NCBI GenBank assembly: GCA_025526915.1
Contig: JAHLKH010000219.1
Location: 1-38,081, forward strand
Origin: Entophlyctis helioformis
Lineage: Eukaryota; Chytridiomycota; Chytridiomycetes; Chytridiales; Chytriomycetaceae
Length of the DNA: 38,081 nt
Direction: 5' to 3'
Part shown: in pieces, positions 19,497-30,856 of the stretch
Layout of the letters: each line of letters begins with the position of its first letter
Numbering within the stretch: the stretch's first letter is position 1
Notes under the pieces: model-generated
Seen by the model: the letters and a program-made list of their open reading frames with translations, nothing else
Database searches by the model: none
Told to the model about the DNA's origin: nothing
Program-made: the position numbers and the translations under genes

Positions 19497-22078
19497 CGTC
19501 TTCATTCCAATCGCGAGTCTTGGCTATTGGTACATCACTTGCTTGGTGCTTGCAGGTGCTTGATGGTCGACTCGAGTCTCTCGATGTTGGCTTTTCTGTA
19601 AAGTCCTTGGCTTGCTTGGGCAAGCAGCGACTGTGCCTGGTCCAGTGTGAGACTGCCAACGAGGATATCGATGATGTCGGAAGTCTTGGCGTTGTCGAGT
19701 GCTGAGAGTTCAACCGCGTATCCGCAATCTAGCAAGTACCGCACCATCTAGGGTTTGCCCGCTGTGGCTGCAAACTCGACGGCATCCCATGGCGCGCGGA
19801 CGCCTTTCGAATGAATGTACTTGACAACGTCCACGTGTCCCCGGCTGATGGCGGCATCCAGGGCGGCAGACGTGAGCTCCTCCTGGCGGATCTCGTGGAG
19901 CCACTTGACGACATGCAGGTGGCCGTATTCAGCCGCCTTGTCCATCGCAGCAGCCATGCATCCTTCTGTCCTGTTCTCGTGGAGCCAGACGATGACATGA
20001 AGCTGGCCGTTTTCAGCCGCTCAGTCCATGGCGCGAGTCGTGCATCCAGTCACACCAGCATCAAACAAGTACTGGATAACGTCGAGATGTCCGTATAGGG
20101 CTGCTTGATCAACGACATCAGACCAGTACGTGCTTGTCGGATCGTGCCTGACCATCCAGCCTTTGAGTGTGCGGTACTTGTCGTTGAGATGCTTGAGCAG
20201 ATCGAGGCATCCATAGCGGATCGACATGCGAGCGAGGGAAACCGGATAGCGAAAGTCGAGCAGATCGAACCAGCCGTGCCGCATGGGAATGAGAATCAAG
20301 CGGCTGCTGTCACAAGGAGTGGGATCGAACGGGTCGTCGTAGTTGTTGTTGTCTGCGTCGTCTATCGCATACGAAGGCTCGGTGTACTGAGGAAAGCGCT
20401 TGCAGAGACGGTCGTACATGGAGCGAGAGTGTGCAAGGAGCAGGCCGTTGTCGGCCATCAGCCAAGCATCAGGCAGCAGCGCCAGGTCGCCCTGCCAGTC
20501 CATCTTGAACGCATCGGTCCACAGCTGCAGCCTGGTCGCTTCGTCGAGTGTGTCCGTGTCCCCGAGCAGTCCGCACAGGAAGAGAGTGAGAGGGCCGGCG
20601 TGCTAGAGGATCATGGCATGGATCTCGGCAGGCTTGCCGTCCCAGTGGCTTCTGCCGAACGCCAGGTCGCCGGTGGCTGGCGGCACCACATAGCGAGGCA
20701 ACCCTGGCTGCGCAGTCGCTGCTGCTGCTGCTGTCCTGGCTGCCCTGGCTCGACGGCTTGGCTGCCGCTCGCTCCAACGACCTGCTCGACCACAGCCGGC
20801 TGTTCGCTGTCTGCCGTCTGTAGCTCCGTCTGCATCGTCACGGCCGCTTGCTCGCTTTGTGGCTGTGAGGACAAGATCCACTCGACGCGACCGCGTCCAT
20901 CTGCAGCACTCTTGGCTTTGCTGGTCTGCTCGCTCGCTTGCCGCGCCATCAACGCCAACCTGCTCGGCCCAGCGACCCGCAGCCGCAGCCTCGCTCAGCA
21001 GTGCCCCGCCCACAGCCGCATCCGCTCGCCTCGGCTGGTGCAGCGACTGGCGCACTGCTGGCACGGCGACCTCTGCCGCACGCACAGCGCGGCCAGTCGG
21101 CACACGTCCGAGTCCAAGGCCACCCTGCCGCCGCCCCTCCACCTGCCCCTGCCAGCCTGCTGCCACTCGCAGTCTCCGTGGCACAACGCAGCATGCACAC
21201 TGCACAGTCCCAGTCCCAGCTGCATCTGCGTCCACAGCAAGACTCGGCTGTCCACGAGTGCGCCGTGCGCAGCATGCCATCTGGCCCTGTCGAGTCGCGA
21301 GCCATGCAGATCCACCTGGCCCAAGTGCCGATTGTTGAGCGCACCTTGGCTGGCCGCACTCGAGTCGCCAGCAGCCACGCCAGCGGCCATCCTGCCCGTG
21401 CGCCAATGGCTGCACCTGCAGCATCGGATCTCGAGCCCATCACCGAAACACAGCAGGTTCATGGCCACCACTGTTCAACTGCCCTTGTCCAGCCTGAACA
21501 GCAGCAGCAACCGTCAGCTGCACAGCATGCTATCGCTCGCACTTTCGGCGCATATCCAGAAGAACATACCGACCTGCATGCTGCTCCATCAGCCGAGCAA
21601 CAGCATCAGCAGCCGCCTTGGATCCACTCGCCGCCCTCGCCTCTGCAGCGTCGCAATGCACCATATCAATACACGCCACCAGCCGCAGCACGATACTGTC
21701 CATCGGACCACACGTCCATCGGACCCAAGCTCAAGTCGTTACCGTCGCGTCTGTGTCCAGCCAGCGTCAGGATCGAGCAGACAGCCGTTGACGCTCTGAA
21801 AGCGCATTGCATGAGGATGGGTCTGCTGCGTGACAGCGGCGCTATTCCACTGGATCAGCAAGCAGCCAATGCCAGCAGCGCCGTCCCAGCTGGATTTCTT
21901 CTTGGCCGCCTGCTTTTTGACAAGCATGCCGTGGATCCATCTGATGGCTCCAAAGGCGGCGGCAGCACTGGCGACGCTCCAGTCCGCGATCGTCGAGATG
22001 GCCGACTTGCAACGCTTGTCATTGACCGTTTCGACGCTGGACGGCAGATGCTCACGCGGCAATCTGAGAAGCCGATTG
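19497..22078. repeat. Segmental duplication, copy A (partner at 31496-34276)
   Basis: The block contains the minus-strand F-box/ankyrin pseudogene and the divergent plus-strand Gln-rich gene and aligns throughout with copy B. Relative to copy B it lacks about 227 bp at 20940 (junction at GCTCGC microhomology) and has about 66 extra bases near 20790-20855. Similarity on the left starts within CTTCATTCCAA and on the right ends near 22078. Confidence 0.85.
19535..20892 (-). pseudogene. F-box-like/ankyrin-like repeat gene, copy A (three in-frame stops)
   Basis: One minus-strand frame runs LPRYVVPPATGDLAFG, then LWTDAFKMDWQGDLALLPD, HSRSMYDRLCKRFPQYTE, HGWFDLLDFRYPVSLARM, then ankyrin-type units (YGHLDVIQYLFDAGVTGCTT, YGHLHVVKWLHE, RGHVDVVKYIHSKG) and a C-terminal SDIIDILVGSLTLDQAQ. 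It keeps a single frame but contains stops at 20605-20603 (TAG where copy B has Lys), 20023-20021 (TGA where copy B has Trp) and 19750-19748. An N-terminal Gln-rich stretch (20958 downwards) is in a different frame. The family resembles fungal and amoebal substrate-receptor proteins combining an F-box-like helix with ankyrin-like repeats. This copy is a recent pseudogene. Confidence 0.85.
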
Positions 22079-22170
22079 CCCCGTCGTGTGCAACCGACTT
22101 GGATGTAAGGGCTTGTCAGGCGGCGACATGCGTGACCACAGTTGCTGCCACTCGTTACCGCCCCCCTTGA
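20938..22170 (+). CDS. Gln/Pro-rich protein of unknown function, copy A (5' part deleted)
   Basis: Open frame of 410 codons, divergent from the F-box pseudogene. The first half is Ala/Pro/Gln/His-rich low complexity. The second half is better conserved with copy B and looks globular (SRLCPASVRIEQTAVDALKA, GLLRDSGAIPLDQQAANA, VPAGFLLGRLLF). I recognise no family. The 227-bp deletion at 20940 removes a segment that copy B and the 28-kb partial copy retain (TLKSASKCDTAAIHTAFQMQ), so the native N terminus is probably missing. Other frames stay open here because of composition, so the frame assignment rests on the conserved C-terminal half. Confidence 0.45.
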   Translation: MPRHQRQPARPSDPQPQPRSAVPRPQPHPLASAGAATGALLARRPLPHAQRGQSAHVRVQGHPAAAPPPAPASLLPLAVSVAQRSMHTAQSQSQLHLRPQQDSAVHECAVRSMPSGPVESRAMQIHLAQVPIVERTLAGRTRVASSHASGHPARAPMAAPAASDLEPITETQQVHGHHCSTALVQPEQQQQPSAAQHAIARTFGAYPEEHTDLHAAPSAEQQHQQPPWIHSPPSPLQRRNAPYQYTPPAAARYCPSDHTSIGPKLKSLPSRLCPASVRIEQTAVDALKAHCMRMGLLRDSGAIPLDQQAANASSAVPAGFLLGRLLFDKHAVDPSDGSKGGGSTGDAPVRDRRDGRLATLVIDRFDAGRQMLTRQSEKPIAPSCATDLDVRACQAATCVTTVAATRYRPP

Positions 22171-22661
22171 CTGGAGATCCCAGTGTGGCGGCTCCTCGGC
22201 ACAAGAGAGAGAGAGAGGCAGCATGAGCATTGCCAAGCTGAATGCCTGCAATATGATTGCAACGACGCATGGGGAACAGAGGCGTGGCGATCCACAGAAG
22301 GAATGTGACGCGTTGAGTTCGGCTTGTGTCCAATAAAGCAGAATGGTACTGGTCCAGCAGCTTGGGCACTGTCCCCTGCATCGTAGCTCTTGGCAGAGGA
22401 CGATGTTCAACTGGGCAGCACACACAGGAGGCCTGGCTCGTGAGTTGCTGGTCGTTGACAGGCTGGGAGGGGAACGAGAGCACACATCCAGATGCACCAA
22501 TCAGATGTCGCCATATCCCCACGTGTCGACCGTCTGTGCTCCATGTGGCACTGTAGGTCATGTGCGGCAGTGCGTGGCGAAAATTTGCAGTGCTGCTTGG
22601 CTGCAATGACCATTAAGCTCAAAAGGCTGTATCGATACTCCTCATCCAGTCTTCAACAACC
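22171..22661. other. Intergenic region upstream of the LRR transmembrane gene
   Basis: No convincing coding sequence; several antisense frames stay open without protein-like content. It contains a short GAGA run at 22206-22217. Confidence 0.35.
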
Positions 22662-24451
22662 ATGAGCGTGCCTGCAGACTGCGCTGTCCTGGCGCTGGCG
22701 TTCCCGTCGGTCTTTGGCAATGTTACCGACTGCTGCAACTTTACCAAGATAGACCGTACTGCAGTCGAGTGCACCAACGGCAGAGTCACCAGCCTGTGAG
22801 TGGCTGATTGCAGCCTTGGCTTGCGACTGCGCCTCCTTGCTGACCAACACTTGAACGCCACCTGCTTGGTCGATCCCTGCAGCTCGCTGGCTGGCATTAG
22901 ACAGGCCGGCCCGCTGCCAGACTCGCTCGGATCGCTCACAGAGCTTGTCTGGCTGTAGGTTGCACAGGCCCATCTCAGTCATGGCCATCCCCTCACTCTC
23001 ACTCCTTCACTCCGGCTCATCCCGCCTTCTTCCAGCGACCTCGTATTAAACAGGCTCACTGGCACAATGCCTTCCTGGCTCGGTAACCTCTCCAAGCTGG
23101 TGACGTTGCAGCTTCAAGGCAACAGGCTCAAAGGCAGTATCCCTGCCAGCTTCAGCAACCTGACGTCTCTTGAGAACCTGTAAGTTGTGCTTGTGAACTG
23201 GTCGCATTTGCAAGCAGCGAGACCTGCAGCTGACGTGCCTTGTGGTCATGGGCAGTTTCCTTAATGGCAATGCCCTCTCTGGCCCTGTTGATGCCCTCAA
23301 GCCCCTGACCAAATTGCGCAGACTGTGAGTCCACTTGCTTATGCGAGATACAGGCGATCAACTTGCTGACCATCCAAACAGCTCCTTGGCCGACAACCAG
23401 TTCGCCTCGGATATCTCAGCACTGCCTGATGCTCCACAGCTGACTGATCTGTGAGTGTGATACATACCACTGGCTGCGTTGGATGTGTGCAGTCCGGATT
23501 GAAACTCACCGCATCATGTCCCACTTGCTCAGTGACATTGGCAACAACCAGCTCACTGGCTCCATTGCAAGCTTGACCAAGCTCACGTATCTGAAGACTC
23601 TGTAAGTCGGTGGATCCATCACGCATTGTTTGGATGTCCTGCATCCTGACTGACCCTGAGCAACACTAGCATGCTTTCAAGCAACAAGCTGACTGGCCCG
23701 ATCCCCGAGACCATTGGCCGTTTGTCACGTCTCCTCGAATTGTAAGTCCATCCAGCCAGCCGCTGCGTTGCACAACGAGCTGCGACACTGACTTTCTGAC
23801 GCTCTTGAATGCAGCTACCTGGACAACAACCCGATCACTGGCCCAATCCCTGAATCCATTAGTAACCTGACCAATCTTTATCATCTGTAAGTACTACATA
23901 GTCACATCACGGCTTTCTGCTTGTCTTGTTTGGTGCTCTGAACCGAGCGTTCTGGTTCAATGCACAGGTCGCTCTCAAACTGCCAACTCTCAGGCAAGAT
24001 TCCCGCGTCGTTCCAGAACATGACTTTCCTCGAGGATTTGTTAGTCACTGCTCCACATTGGCCACTCTGCCGTGCACACAGCATGCCATTGACGCTTATC
24101 GCCTCTCACACAGGTTTATTAACGACAACCCCAAGCTGGAGGGCTCCACCGGCTTTGTCCTTTACGCCAACGGTGGCTTTACTGAATGTGACGCACGCAA
24201 CACGGGCATCACGTTCACAGACGCCGCCACTTCCAAGCGCTGCTTCCGTAGTAAGTCACTCTCTGCTGCCTTGTTTCATGCCTGCCTATCTATTAACAAG
24301 CTTTGCCCATACAGCCTCAGTCTCGGCTGCCTTAAAGACAGAGTACAATGCTGCCATTGGCGTTGGCTCTGTGGCTATCCTTGCCACAGTCATCCTGGTT
24401 GTCTTGGTCTATCGCAAGAGAGCCCAGAAGGCTGCAGCGACTGCTGCTTAG
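22662..24451 (+). CDS. Leucine-rich-repeat single-pass membrane protein (ten exons)
   Basis: Exons: 22662-22795, 23036-23179, 23256-23324, 23382-23450, 23533-23601, 23670-23741, 23815-23886, 23968-24039, 24114-24250, 24315-24451; 324 residues. Exon 1 encodes an N-terminal cap with paired cysteines (NVTDCCNFTKIDRTAVECTN). Each middle exon encodes exactly one plant-type LRR of 23-24 residues (for example LSSNKLTGPIPETIGRLSRL) and every intron up to exon 9 is phase 2. Exon 9 gives a Cys-containing LRR C-cap. Exon 10 gives a transmembrane helix (VGSVAILATVILVVLVY) and a short basic tail (RKRAQKAAATAA). No kinase follows, so it resembles an LRR receptor-like or adhesion protein. A classical signal peptide is not visible at this ATG; an upstream exon may supply it. 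Confidence 0.88.
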
Positions 24452-24753
24452 GCTGGTTCCGTTGCCATGATGCCCGCATAGATTCGTCTTCCATCTGTGA
24501 CTTGGCGCATTGCCAGTCATTCGAATACATCCATTTTACCATCCTCTGCATCCATCTGTTGGTACTGTGTGAGCACTGTCCCTTAGCAGACGGCACACAC
24601 GGCTTACACTGCACATCTGTCTGCACGGTCGCTGCTCTGTTGGCAGATGCTCGAGTGGCTTGCCATCTCACCGCGTCGTCGCGACACGCGTCGAGCATCG
24701 CGCTTTGCCGCCAACTGACCGACCGACCGGCCAGCCGACAGATCCACAGCGAC

Positions 24754-26355
24754 ATGCCTAGCAAGCGACGCAACGTCAAGCAGCCGCCTGCTGCCACGGC
24801 ACCACCACCACCACCACCAACATCCGCAAGTCTGCCCGCCTCGGCTGCTGCTGCCGTCACGCAGGCTGCACTCGCTGCACAGGCTGCCGCTGCCACTGCC
24901 GACACGGCCGTCAAGACTGCGACTGCTGCTGCTGCTGCACCAACAGCCAGCGCAGTATCTGATGCAGCCGCTGCTGTCCACTCTGCCATTGCCGCATACC
25001 AGACCGTCGCTGCGGCCCTCGCTGCTCTGCACGACTCGCTGGCTGTCTCGGCCGTCCCAGCCCCACTCGCTGCCGCTCCTCAGCCATCTGCGGCCGTCGT
25101 CACTCAGCCGCTGCGTGAGCTGCCGCCTGGCCATCGCTGGTGGGACTGGATGCCGCCCACCGTCCGTCGCCGTCTGCTCGCTTTCGCTGGCATCGATCCA
25201 GACGCAAGCCGATGGGGCACGATCCCATACGAGATCCAGCTCGTGATCCTCAAGGCAGCCGACCCGCTCACGCTCTTCGTCAACGGTCTGCTCGGCGACA
25301 AGAGCAGCCTCAAGAAAGCGACGATCCAAGCCCTGTGGACCGATGTCATCGCCCAAAACTGGCAAGGCGACCTAGATCTGCTGCCCGACGTCAATCTCTA
25401 TGCTGGCGAGGTTGATCGAAGTGATCGTCGCCCTTCTGTCAGCATGCGGTCACTGCATGTGTCTCGATCCATGTACGACCGTCTGTGCATTCGTTTTCCA
25501 GACCAAGCCAGCGCAGACGACCGCGACCAGGCTGCTCCTCGCAACCACTACGAGACCGAAGTCATTCAGTCATTTGATATCATCATATTGGCTCGCCTCT
25601 GGCACATCCCCTTGTGCAACTGCTGGTTCGACCTCGTCGACTTCTCGTACCCGATCTATCTTGGCTGGAAGGCGATCAGGTTTGGTTGCACAGGACTCCT
25701 CGAGTACCTTGTAGCGCACTACGGCGTTGATCTCAGCAAGTTCAAGATTTATGATGGATGGATGGTCATGGATCTGGCCGCTTGGCTTGGCCACATCGAC
25801 ATTCCCAAGATGCTGCACCATGCAGGCAACACATGGTGCACGACAACTGCGATGGATTATGCAGCCCTGAACGGCCACCTCGATGTTGTGCAGTGGCTGC
25901 ATGCCAATCGCACTGAAGGTTGCACGACGTCGGCGATGGATAGCGCGGCCATGAACGGCCACCTCGAGGTGGTCAGGTGGCTGCATACCAACCGCACGGA
26001 AGGATGCACGACGGATGCAATGGATCATGCAGCTAGGAATGGACATCTGCATGTCGTGCAGTTTCTGCATGGCAACCGCGCCGAAGGATGCACGACAGAT
26101 GCGATTGATGATGCAGTCGGCAATGGGCATCTGGCTGTGGTGCAGTTCATGGCCGCGCGCGGTTACCCCTTCACGTTCTGGGCACTCCGTGAAGCAAAGA
26201 ATGACGCCATTGTCGATACTCTGGTCGAGAGTCTGTCCCTTGCGCGTGCGATCGAGATGCTTCGTGAGGCCAGACGCACAACAGGTCGCACCAAACTTGC
26301 TGCGCGTCTTGAGCGTGCTGTTGCTGAGAAGCAGGCGACAGCTGCTGCCCAATAA
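24754..26355 (+). CDS. F-box-like/ankyrin-like repeat protein, intact family member
   Basis: Single exon of 533 residues. It has a basic start (MPSKRRNVKQ), a Pro run, then Ala/Thr/Val-rich low complexity (25-118). An F-box-like helical segment at about 155-180 (RWGTIPYEIQLVILKAADPL) is followed by NWQGDLDLLPDVNL and SRSMYDRLCIRFPD. Ankyrin-type units of about 28 residues lie at roughly 370-490, each with NGHLxVVxxLHxNRTEGCTT, and the C-terminal helix is Arg/Ala-rich. Proteins of this plan are usually predicted to recruit substrates to SCF ubiquitin ligases, but the F-box match is weak by eye. It is the only unbroken copy among four in the window and shares conserved stretches (SRSMYDRLC, WQGDLxLLPD) with the pseudogenes, though it is clearly more diverged than copies A and B are from each other. 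Confidence 0.8.
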   Translation: MPSKRRNVKQPPAATAPPPPPPTSASLPASAAAAVTQAALAAQAAAATADTAVKTATAAAAAPTASAVSDAAAAVHSAIAAYQTVAAALAALHDSLAVSAVPAPLAAAPQPSAAVVTQPLRELPPGHRWWDWMPPTVRRRLLAFAGIDPDASRWGTIPYEIQLVILKAADPLTLFVNGLLGDKSSLKKATIQALWTDVIAQNWQGDLDLLPDVNLYAGEVDRSDRRPSVSMRSLHVSRSMYDRLCIRFPDQASADDRDQAAPRNHYETEVIQSFDIIILARLWHIPLCNCWFDLVDFSYPIYLGWKAIRFGCTGLLEYLVAHYGVDLSKFKIYDGWMVMDLAAWLGHIDIPKMLHHAGNTWCTTTAMDYAALNGHLDVVQWLHANRTEGCTTSAMDSAAMNGHLEVVRWLHTNRTEGCTTDAMDHAARNGHLHVVQFLHGNRAEGCTTDAIDDAVGNGHLAVVQFMAARGYPFTFWALREAKNDAIVDTLVESLSLARAIEMLREARRTTGRTKLAARLERAVAEKQATAAAQ

Positions 26356-26777
26356 AGTGTCATTGATCAAGTGCAAGGCGTCGTCAGGCAGCTGCAGAAC
26401 AGACGGAGCCTTGGGAGAGACAGACTGTCAGGGCATTGCATGCAAGATGAGCATGAGGGTAGAGCATGGCATCTGGCAGACAGTCGAGGCAAGCAAAACA
26501 AAAAGGCGACCAAAAGAGAAGGCGAATGTCGAGACAGGGGAGTTGAATCAGTTGGTTGATAACCCTGTCTCTTCGGCCCTCGATATGCAGAGTGTGGCAG
26601 AGATGGCTTTCAAGGGCGAGTCGTCACAGCAACAGCTGGTTGTGGGATTCATGTGATGGATGCATCGCTTGACAAGCATGACGTGGATGATGGCTGTGGC
26701 AAGGATTGCGTCGATGGTCGCGTTCGTCGCTTGCCGCAGACAGACGATCAGTGGTCAAACACAAGCCGACCAACCGT
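26356..26777. other. Intergenic region between convergent ankyrin-family genes
   Basis: No coding sequence supported. Purine-rich stretch at about 26500-26545. Confidence 0.35.
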
Positions 26778-27909
26778 TCATTCATCAGACTCGCCAAACA
26801 GAATGGCAAGCATAAAGTTGCATTTGGGGCTGCCATTTTCTTCGGCATCGAGGATCATGGCATCACGCTGCTCGGGGGTCAATGAAGCCGCAAGCATGAT
26901 TGGGATTTGGATATCGAGTGTTCTTGTCATCGCCTCGTACGTGAAGCCCTCGGTGCGGTTGGCCAGCAGCCACTGCACGACAGGCAGGTGCAGACCCTGG
27001 GCGGCCCAGTCCATCGCCAAAGTTGTACATCCCTCAGTGCGATGCTCGTGGAGCCACTTGACCGTGTCGAGATGGCCGTTACATGCCGCATAGTCCATGG
27101 CACTGGATGTCGCACTCGCGTCGTTTTCCGTCAGCAGCTTGATGACGCCGAGCGAGCCGTACTGGGCCACAGCATCGATGCGGCTGGTTGAGCCGGTGAC
27201 ACGGATGGTTTCGTCTGCATCCACCGGGACGAGATCGTTGTCCTGCATGTACTCGAGGAACGTCACAGTCGCCGCGGGTAGCCATTCTGGCGAGGTATTC
27301 GTGTGGCACGAGTGGAAGGCTGTCGAGCCACATGTGGCGAATGGGGATCGTGCACATCCCACCGCGGATGCCGCTGGATCGGTCGACATGCAAGTCATCA
27401 TAGGGAAAGCGTGCCCACAGCCGATGGTACATGCTGCGGCTGCTGACGTGCACAAAGTCTTCGGGAACCAGATCAGCGTCCGGGAGCAGATCTAGATCGC
27501 CCTGCCAGTCCTGCTTGGACGCGTCGACCCACAGCACTCTCTTGGCGTCTTAGTCCATCCGGACGACGTCGAGATGGCCTCACAGCAGCTGCATGAGCGG
27601 GCCGGCATGCCGCAGGATCTTGGCTTGCAGCTCGTGCGGGTACAGCGTCCACCAGTCGGTTGCCTTGACGGCACGGCCAGCCTGCAGCCGGGCAGCCTCA
27701 GTGTAGTGCCTGCTGTCTCGAGTTACTTGGCTGGCTGTCCTGGCTCGACGGCTTGGCTGCCACTTGCTCCAACGACCTGCTCGCTTTGTGGTTGTGAGGA
27801 CAAGATCCACTCGACGCGACCGCGTCCATCTGCAGCCCTCTTGGCTTTGCTGGTCTGCTCGCTCGCTCGCTGTGCAGCGGTCTTGGCAGCAAGTGTCCAG
27901 CCCAGCCAC
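26778..27909 (-). pseudogene. F-box-like/ankyrin-like repeat gene, third broken copy
   Basis: The minus-strand frame reads TLYPHELQAKILRHAGPLM, then two stops around 27580-27545, then VDASKQDWQGDLDLLPDADL, SSRSMYHRLWARFPYDD and IPIRHMWLDSLPLVPHEYLA. Near 27280 the frame changes and continues as VTFLEYMQDNDLVPVDADE, NGHLDTVKWLHEHRTEGCTT, LHLPVVQWLLANRTEGFT and ends LAILFGESDE at 26778. Two nonsense codons plus one frameshift mark it as a pseudogene. Its 5' end lies inside the segment shared with copy B of the segmental duplication. Confidence 0.82.
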
Positions 27910-28107
27910 GCCTCAAGGCATACGGCCTGGCTGTCACGCTCAAGTCAGCCAGCAAGTGCGACACGGCCGCCATCCACACTGCGTTCCAGATGCAGAAGAC
28001 AGCCAGCGTCAGTCGCGATCCAGTCTTTGACCCGCGACGCTCGGAAGATGCACGGTTCCTGATGCTCTTTCGTGTGGGCGGCATCCACACTGCTCGCCCA
28101 CGGTGGC
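27700..28107. repeat. Third, partial copy of the duplicated block
   Basis: Nearly identical to 32735-33143 (the divergent promoter between the F-box and Gln-rich genes plus the start of the latter). Similarity stops at GCTCGCC near 28101, the same sequence that marks the copy A deletion junction. Confidence 0.8.
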
Positions 28108-28815
28108 TGCATGCCACCAAGCGACTCTATCCATCTGAGGCACAGCACTCTGCTGGCGAGTGTAGTACGTCAACAGAGGACAGTGCACAACAAGCCTGGA
28201 TCGCCATCGCTGCCATCGCCACGTGCACAGGATTGATTGTCCTCAGATGCGATGCGATGCGATTCTTGCTGGCATGACGGGCGACGTGTGCCAGCTGGTC
28301 CCAGCCGGCAGCATGCCGTCTTGTGTCATTGCCACTTGCTCGCTTGGCGACACCACGACCAAGCACCATGACCAAGGGCTCGTTGAAAGCAAATGCCGCG
28401 TGGCAAGGTGCTGGTGATGGCGTTTGGCTCACTCTCAACCAATCAGCAGCCACGTGCCCTCTGTGCTCGTGCCCCATGACTTGCGGCCAACTCTGAGCAA
28501 ACGTGCACTTGGCTTCACAGGAACGCCGATAGCTGCTGCTCTGAGCAAGCGAGTTCCAAGAAAGGCTGACCAGCACCTTCCAACAGAGCACAGCTTCCCA
28601 GCAAGCCCAAACACCCCCATGTGCATGCATGCTGTCTGCTGTCTGCAGCCTTGAACGCCACATCCAATTTGGGCTACTTGGCATGCGAGTGTTGTGGCAA
28701 TGTACCAGTGCCAAGAACCGTCGTGCCGTGGCGTTTCCATAAAAAAGGCGAGCCGTTCCCCGCTCGTTTTTCTTCACCATCCACCTCAAGCGAACCAAAG
28801 GATCTCCTCGTTGAC
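28108..28815. other. Intergenic region upstream of the LRR/GPI gene
   Basis: No supported coding sequence. An AAAAAAGG run at 28741-28748 lies about 70 bp upstream of the LRR start. Confidence 0.35.
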
Positions 28816-30856
28816 ATGTCCAGCCTTACGCTCCTCGAACATGACTGCGCCGTTCTGCAGCGCATCTGGCCAGACACGTTCCCCAAGAGCCTCAGCTGCT
28901 GTTACCTCAAAGACTCGCCAGCGTTATGCTTGGATGGCCGTGTCACAAAGCTGTACGTTGTTGCTCCACTCTCTACCAACAGTGCTGTTTCCCGCATCAA
29001 GCCGACTGACGCCGCTCTCTCTGCATTCCATGCTCTGCTCTCTCGCCTGCTTCTGTTCTGCTCTCTGCGTCCCACATCTGCGTCCCTCTTGTCGTCTTTG
29101 TCTACCCCTCGTCCCCTTGTGCACCTTGCTGAACGGCTTGACAACGCCACCGCCCTTGCCCACCATGCCCCTTTCACAACCACAGCACCATGAACTTTGG
29201 GCGTGGCAACACGACCGACAACGCAGTCCCCAACGACATCGCTGCCCTCACTGGGCTGAAGACCCTGTAAGCACCACCGCCTGCAAGCAACACTTGGCGT
29301 CCCAAACGCTTACTCATCAAGCCATCCACATGCCATGAACCACCATGTGTAGTCAGCTTGGCAATAACGGCTACACTTCGATCCCTGATGGAGTCTTTGA
29401 CAATCTGACTGCGCTTGAATGGCTGTACGTGCTCTGTTGCTGTCTCGTTGCGTTTGCTATGGGATCATGCTGACATGGACCTCCGTCTCACGTACGCTTG
29501 ACAACTTAAAGTGACCTTTATGGCAACAACTTTGGGGGCAAGCCCATCCCATCGTCTATTGGCAACTTGGCAAACCTCGTTGATTTGTAAGTCGCCGTGC
29601 ACACTGTCATTGAACCTGTTTCCCATGACGGTGATCTATTATTGACGCATGCACATCACTACTTCTTCCTCGCGCATTCATGAACTTCCTTTCGTGGCAT
29701 GTACCCACCTTCAACCTGCATTGATTCACTACTGAAGAAACTTCGGCTACAGCGGCGTTGGTGGCGAAATTCCCCGCAGCCTTGAGAAGCTGGACAAGCT
29801 TTACTTTCTGTATGCCACAAGCCTGTCATGATGCAATCGATCTTGTGCAATAGCTTCCATTGCTGAAATCACTGCTGTGGACAGCAACCTCAATGGCAAC
29901 ACCCTCACAGGCGTGATCCCACCAGGCTTCAGTAACCTCAAGAGCCTTCATACCTTGTAAGTCCCGGTCTATGGATCATTGTCGTTCATATCTGCGATGA
30001 GCTAACATGATCTGGTGCTCCTTATCGCCTGGCATTCCAATCCAACAGTGAGTTTGCAAGCAACCCACTGCTGACTGGCCCGCTTCCGGATTTGAACATG
30101 GCGGATCTGTATTATTGCGTTGGAAACCGCACGAGCGTTTGTATCACTGATGGGCACAAGGGCAAAGATTGCTTCATCACGGCCAAGTGTGAGTTGCGGT
30201 GTTGGATGTTGGCACGCGTTGTGGATCTGCTCAGCGACTGACACGCATTACGGGTTGCTGTTCAAGGCAATGCCCCTGTCTTTGACACCACGATGTCGAC
30301 CACGACCGCGTCTGCTGCCTCTGCCACTGCCGGACCCGTTGCTCCTTCCGCGACCGCATCTGTGGCTTCATCCGCGACTACTGGCGTGCCTGTTGCTGTT
30401 TCTAAGTCGACCACGACCGCGTCTGGTGCCTCTGCCACTGCCGGACCCGCTGCTCCTGCTTCCACGACCGTGCCTGCCGTGCCTGCTGCCTCGACCACAG
30501 CTGCTCCTGCTGCCAAGACCACCACGACCGTCGCGTCTGTCGTTGTTGCTCCCACCACGACCGCCTCTGCTGCTGCCGCTGTGGTCATCACAACCACCGT
30601 CGCACCTGTTGTTGTTGTTCCTGGTGCCACAACGACCGTTGCTGCCGTGTACGGCCAGCCATCTGCCGCTCCGTCGCCCTCTCCCTCTGGCGGTGCCTCC
30701 ATCTACGGCACCGGCGACAAGCCTGCTGGCGAGACCTACACCAAGCACACGCTGCCTGGCGGTGGCGACGAGCCCATCCTCAGCGGTGCTGCTACCACTG
30801 CTGCCTCGGTCGTGTCGGTCGTTGCTGCTCTCCTCGTTCCTCTCGCCCTCTTCTGA
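28816..30856 (+). CDS. Leucine-rich-repeat protein with Thr/Ser-rich stalk and GPI-anchor-type tail (eight exons)
   Basis: Exons: 28816-28952, 29186-29266, 29353-29424, 29512-29586, 29738-29809, 29885-29956, 30049-30188, 30267-30856; 412 residues. Exon 1 is an N-cap with cysteines (HDCAVLQRIWPDTF...CCYL). Exons 2-6 each carry one LRR (for example SIPDGVFDNLTALEWL, GGEIPRSLEKLDKLYFL) bounded by phase-2 introns. Exon 7 is the C-cap (DLYYCVGNRTSVCITDG). Exon 8 encodes a 150-residue Thr/Ser/Ala/Val mucin-like stalk, then GGGDEPILSGAA and a hydrophobic end (SVVSVVAALLVPLALF), the pattern of a GPI attachment signal. A cell-wall or surface location is inferred. No signal peptide is seen at the chosen ATG, so an upstream start or exon is possible. 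It is a relative of the LRR gene at 22.7 kb with a different C-terminal module. Confidence 0.86.

Noticed and set aside
24332..24520. Kinase or signalling domain after the LRR transmembrane helix
   Set aside because: The frame stops 12 residues after the helix and the next open frame is the separate ankyrin gene.
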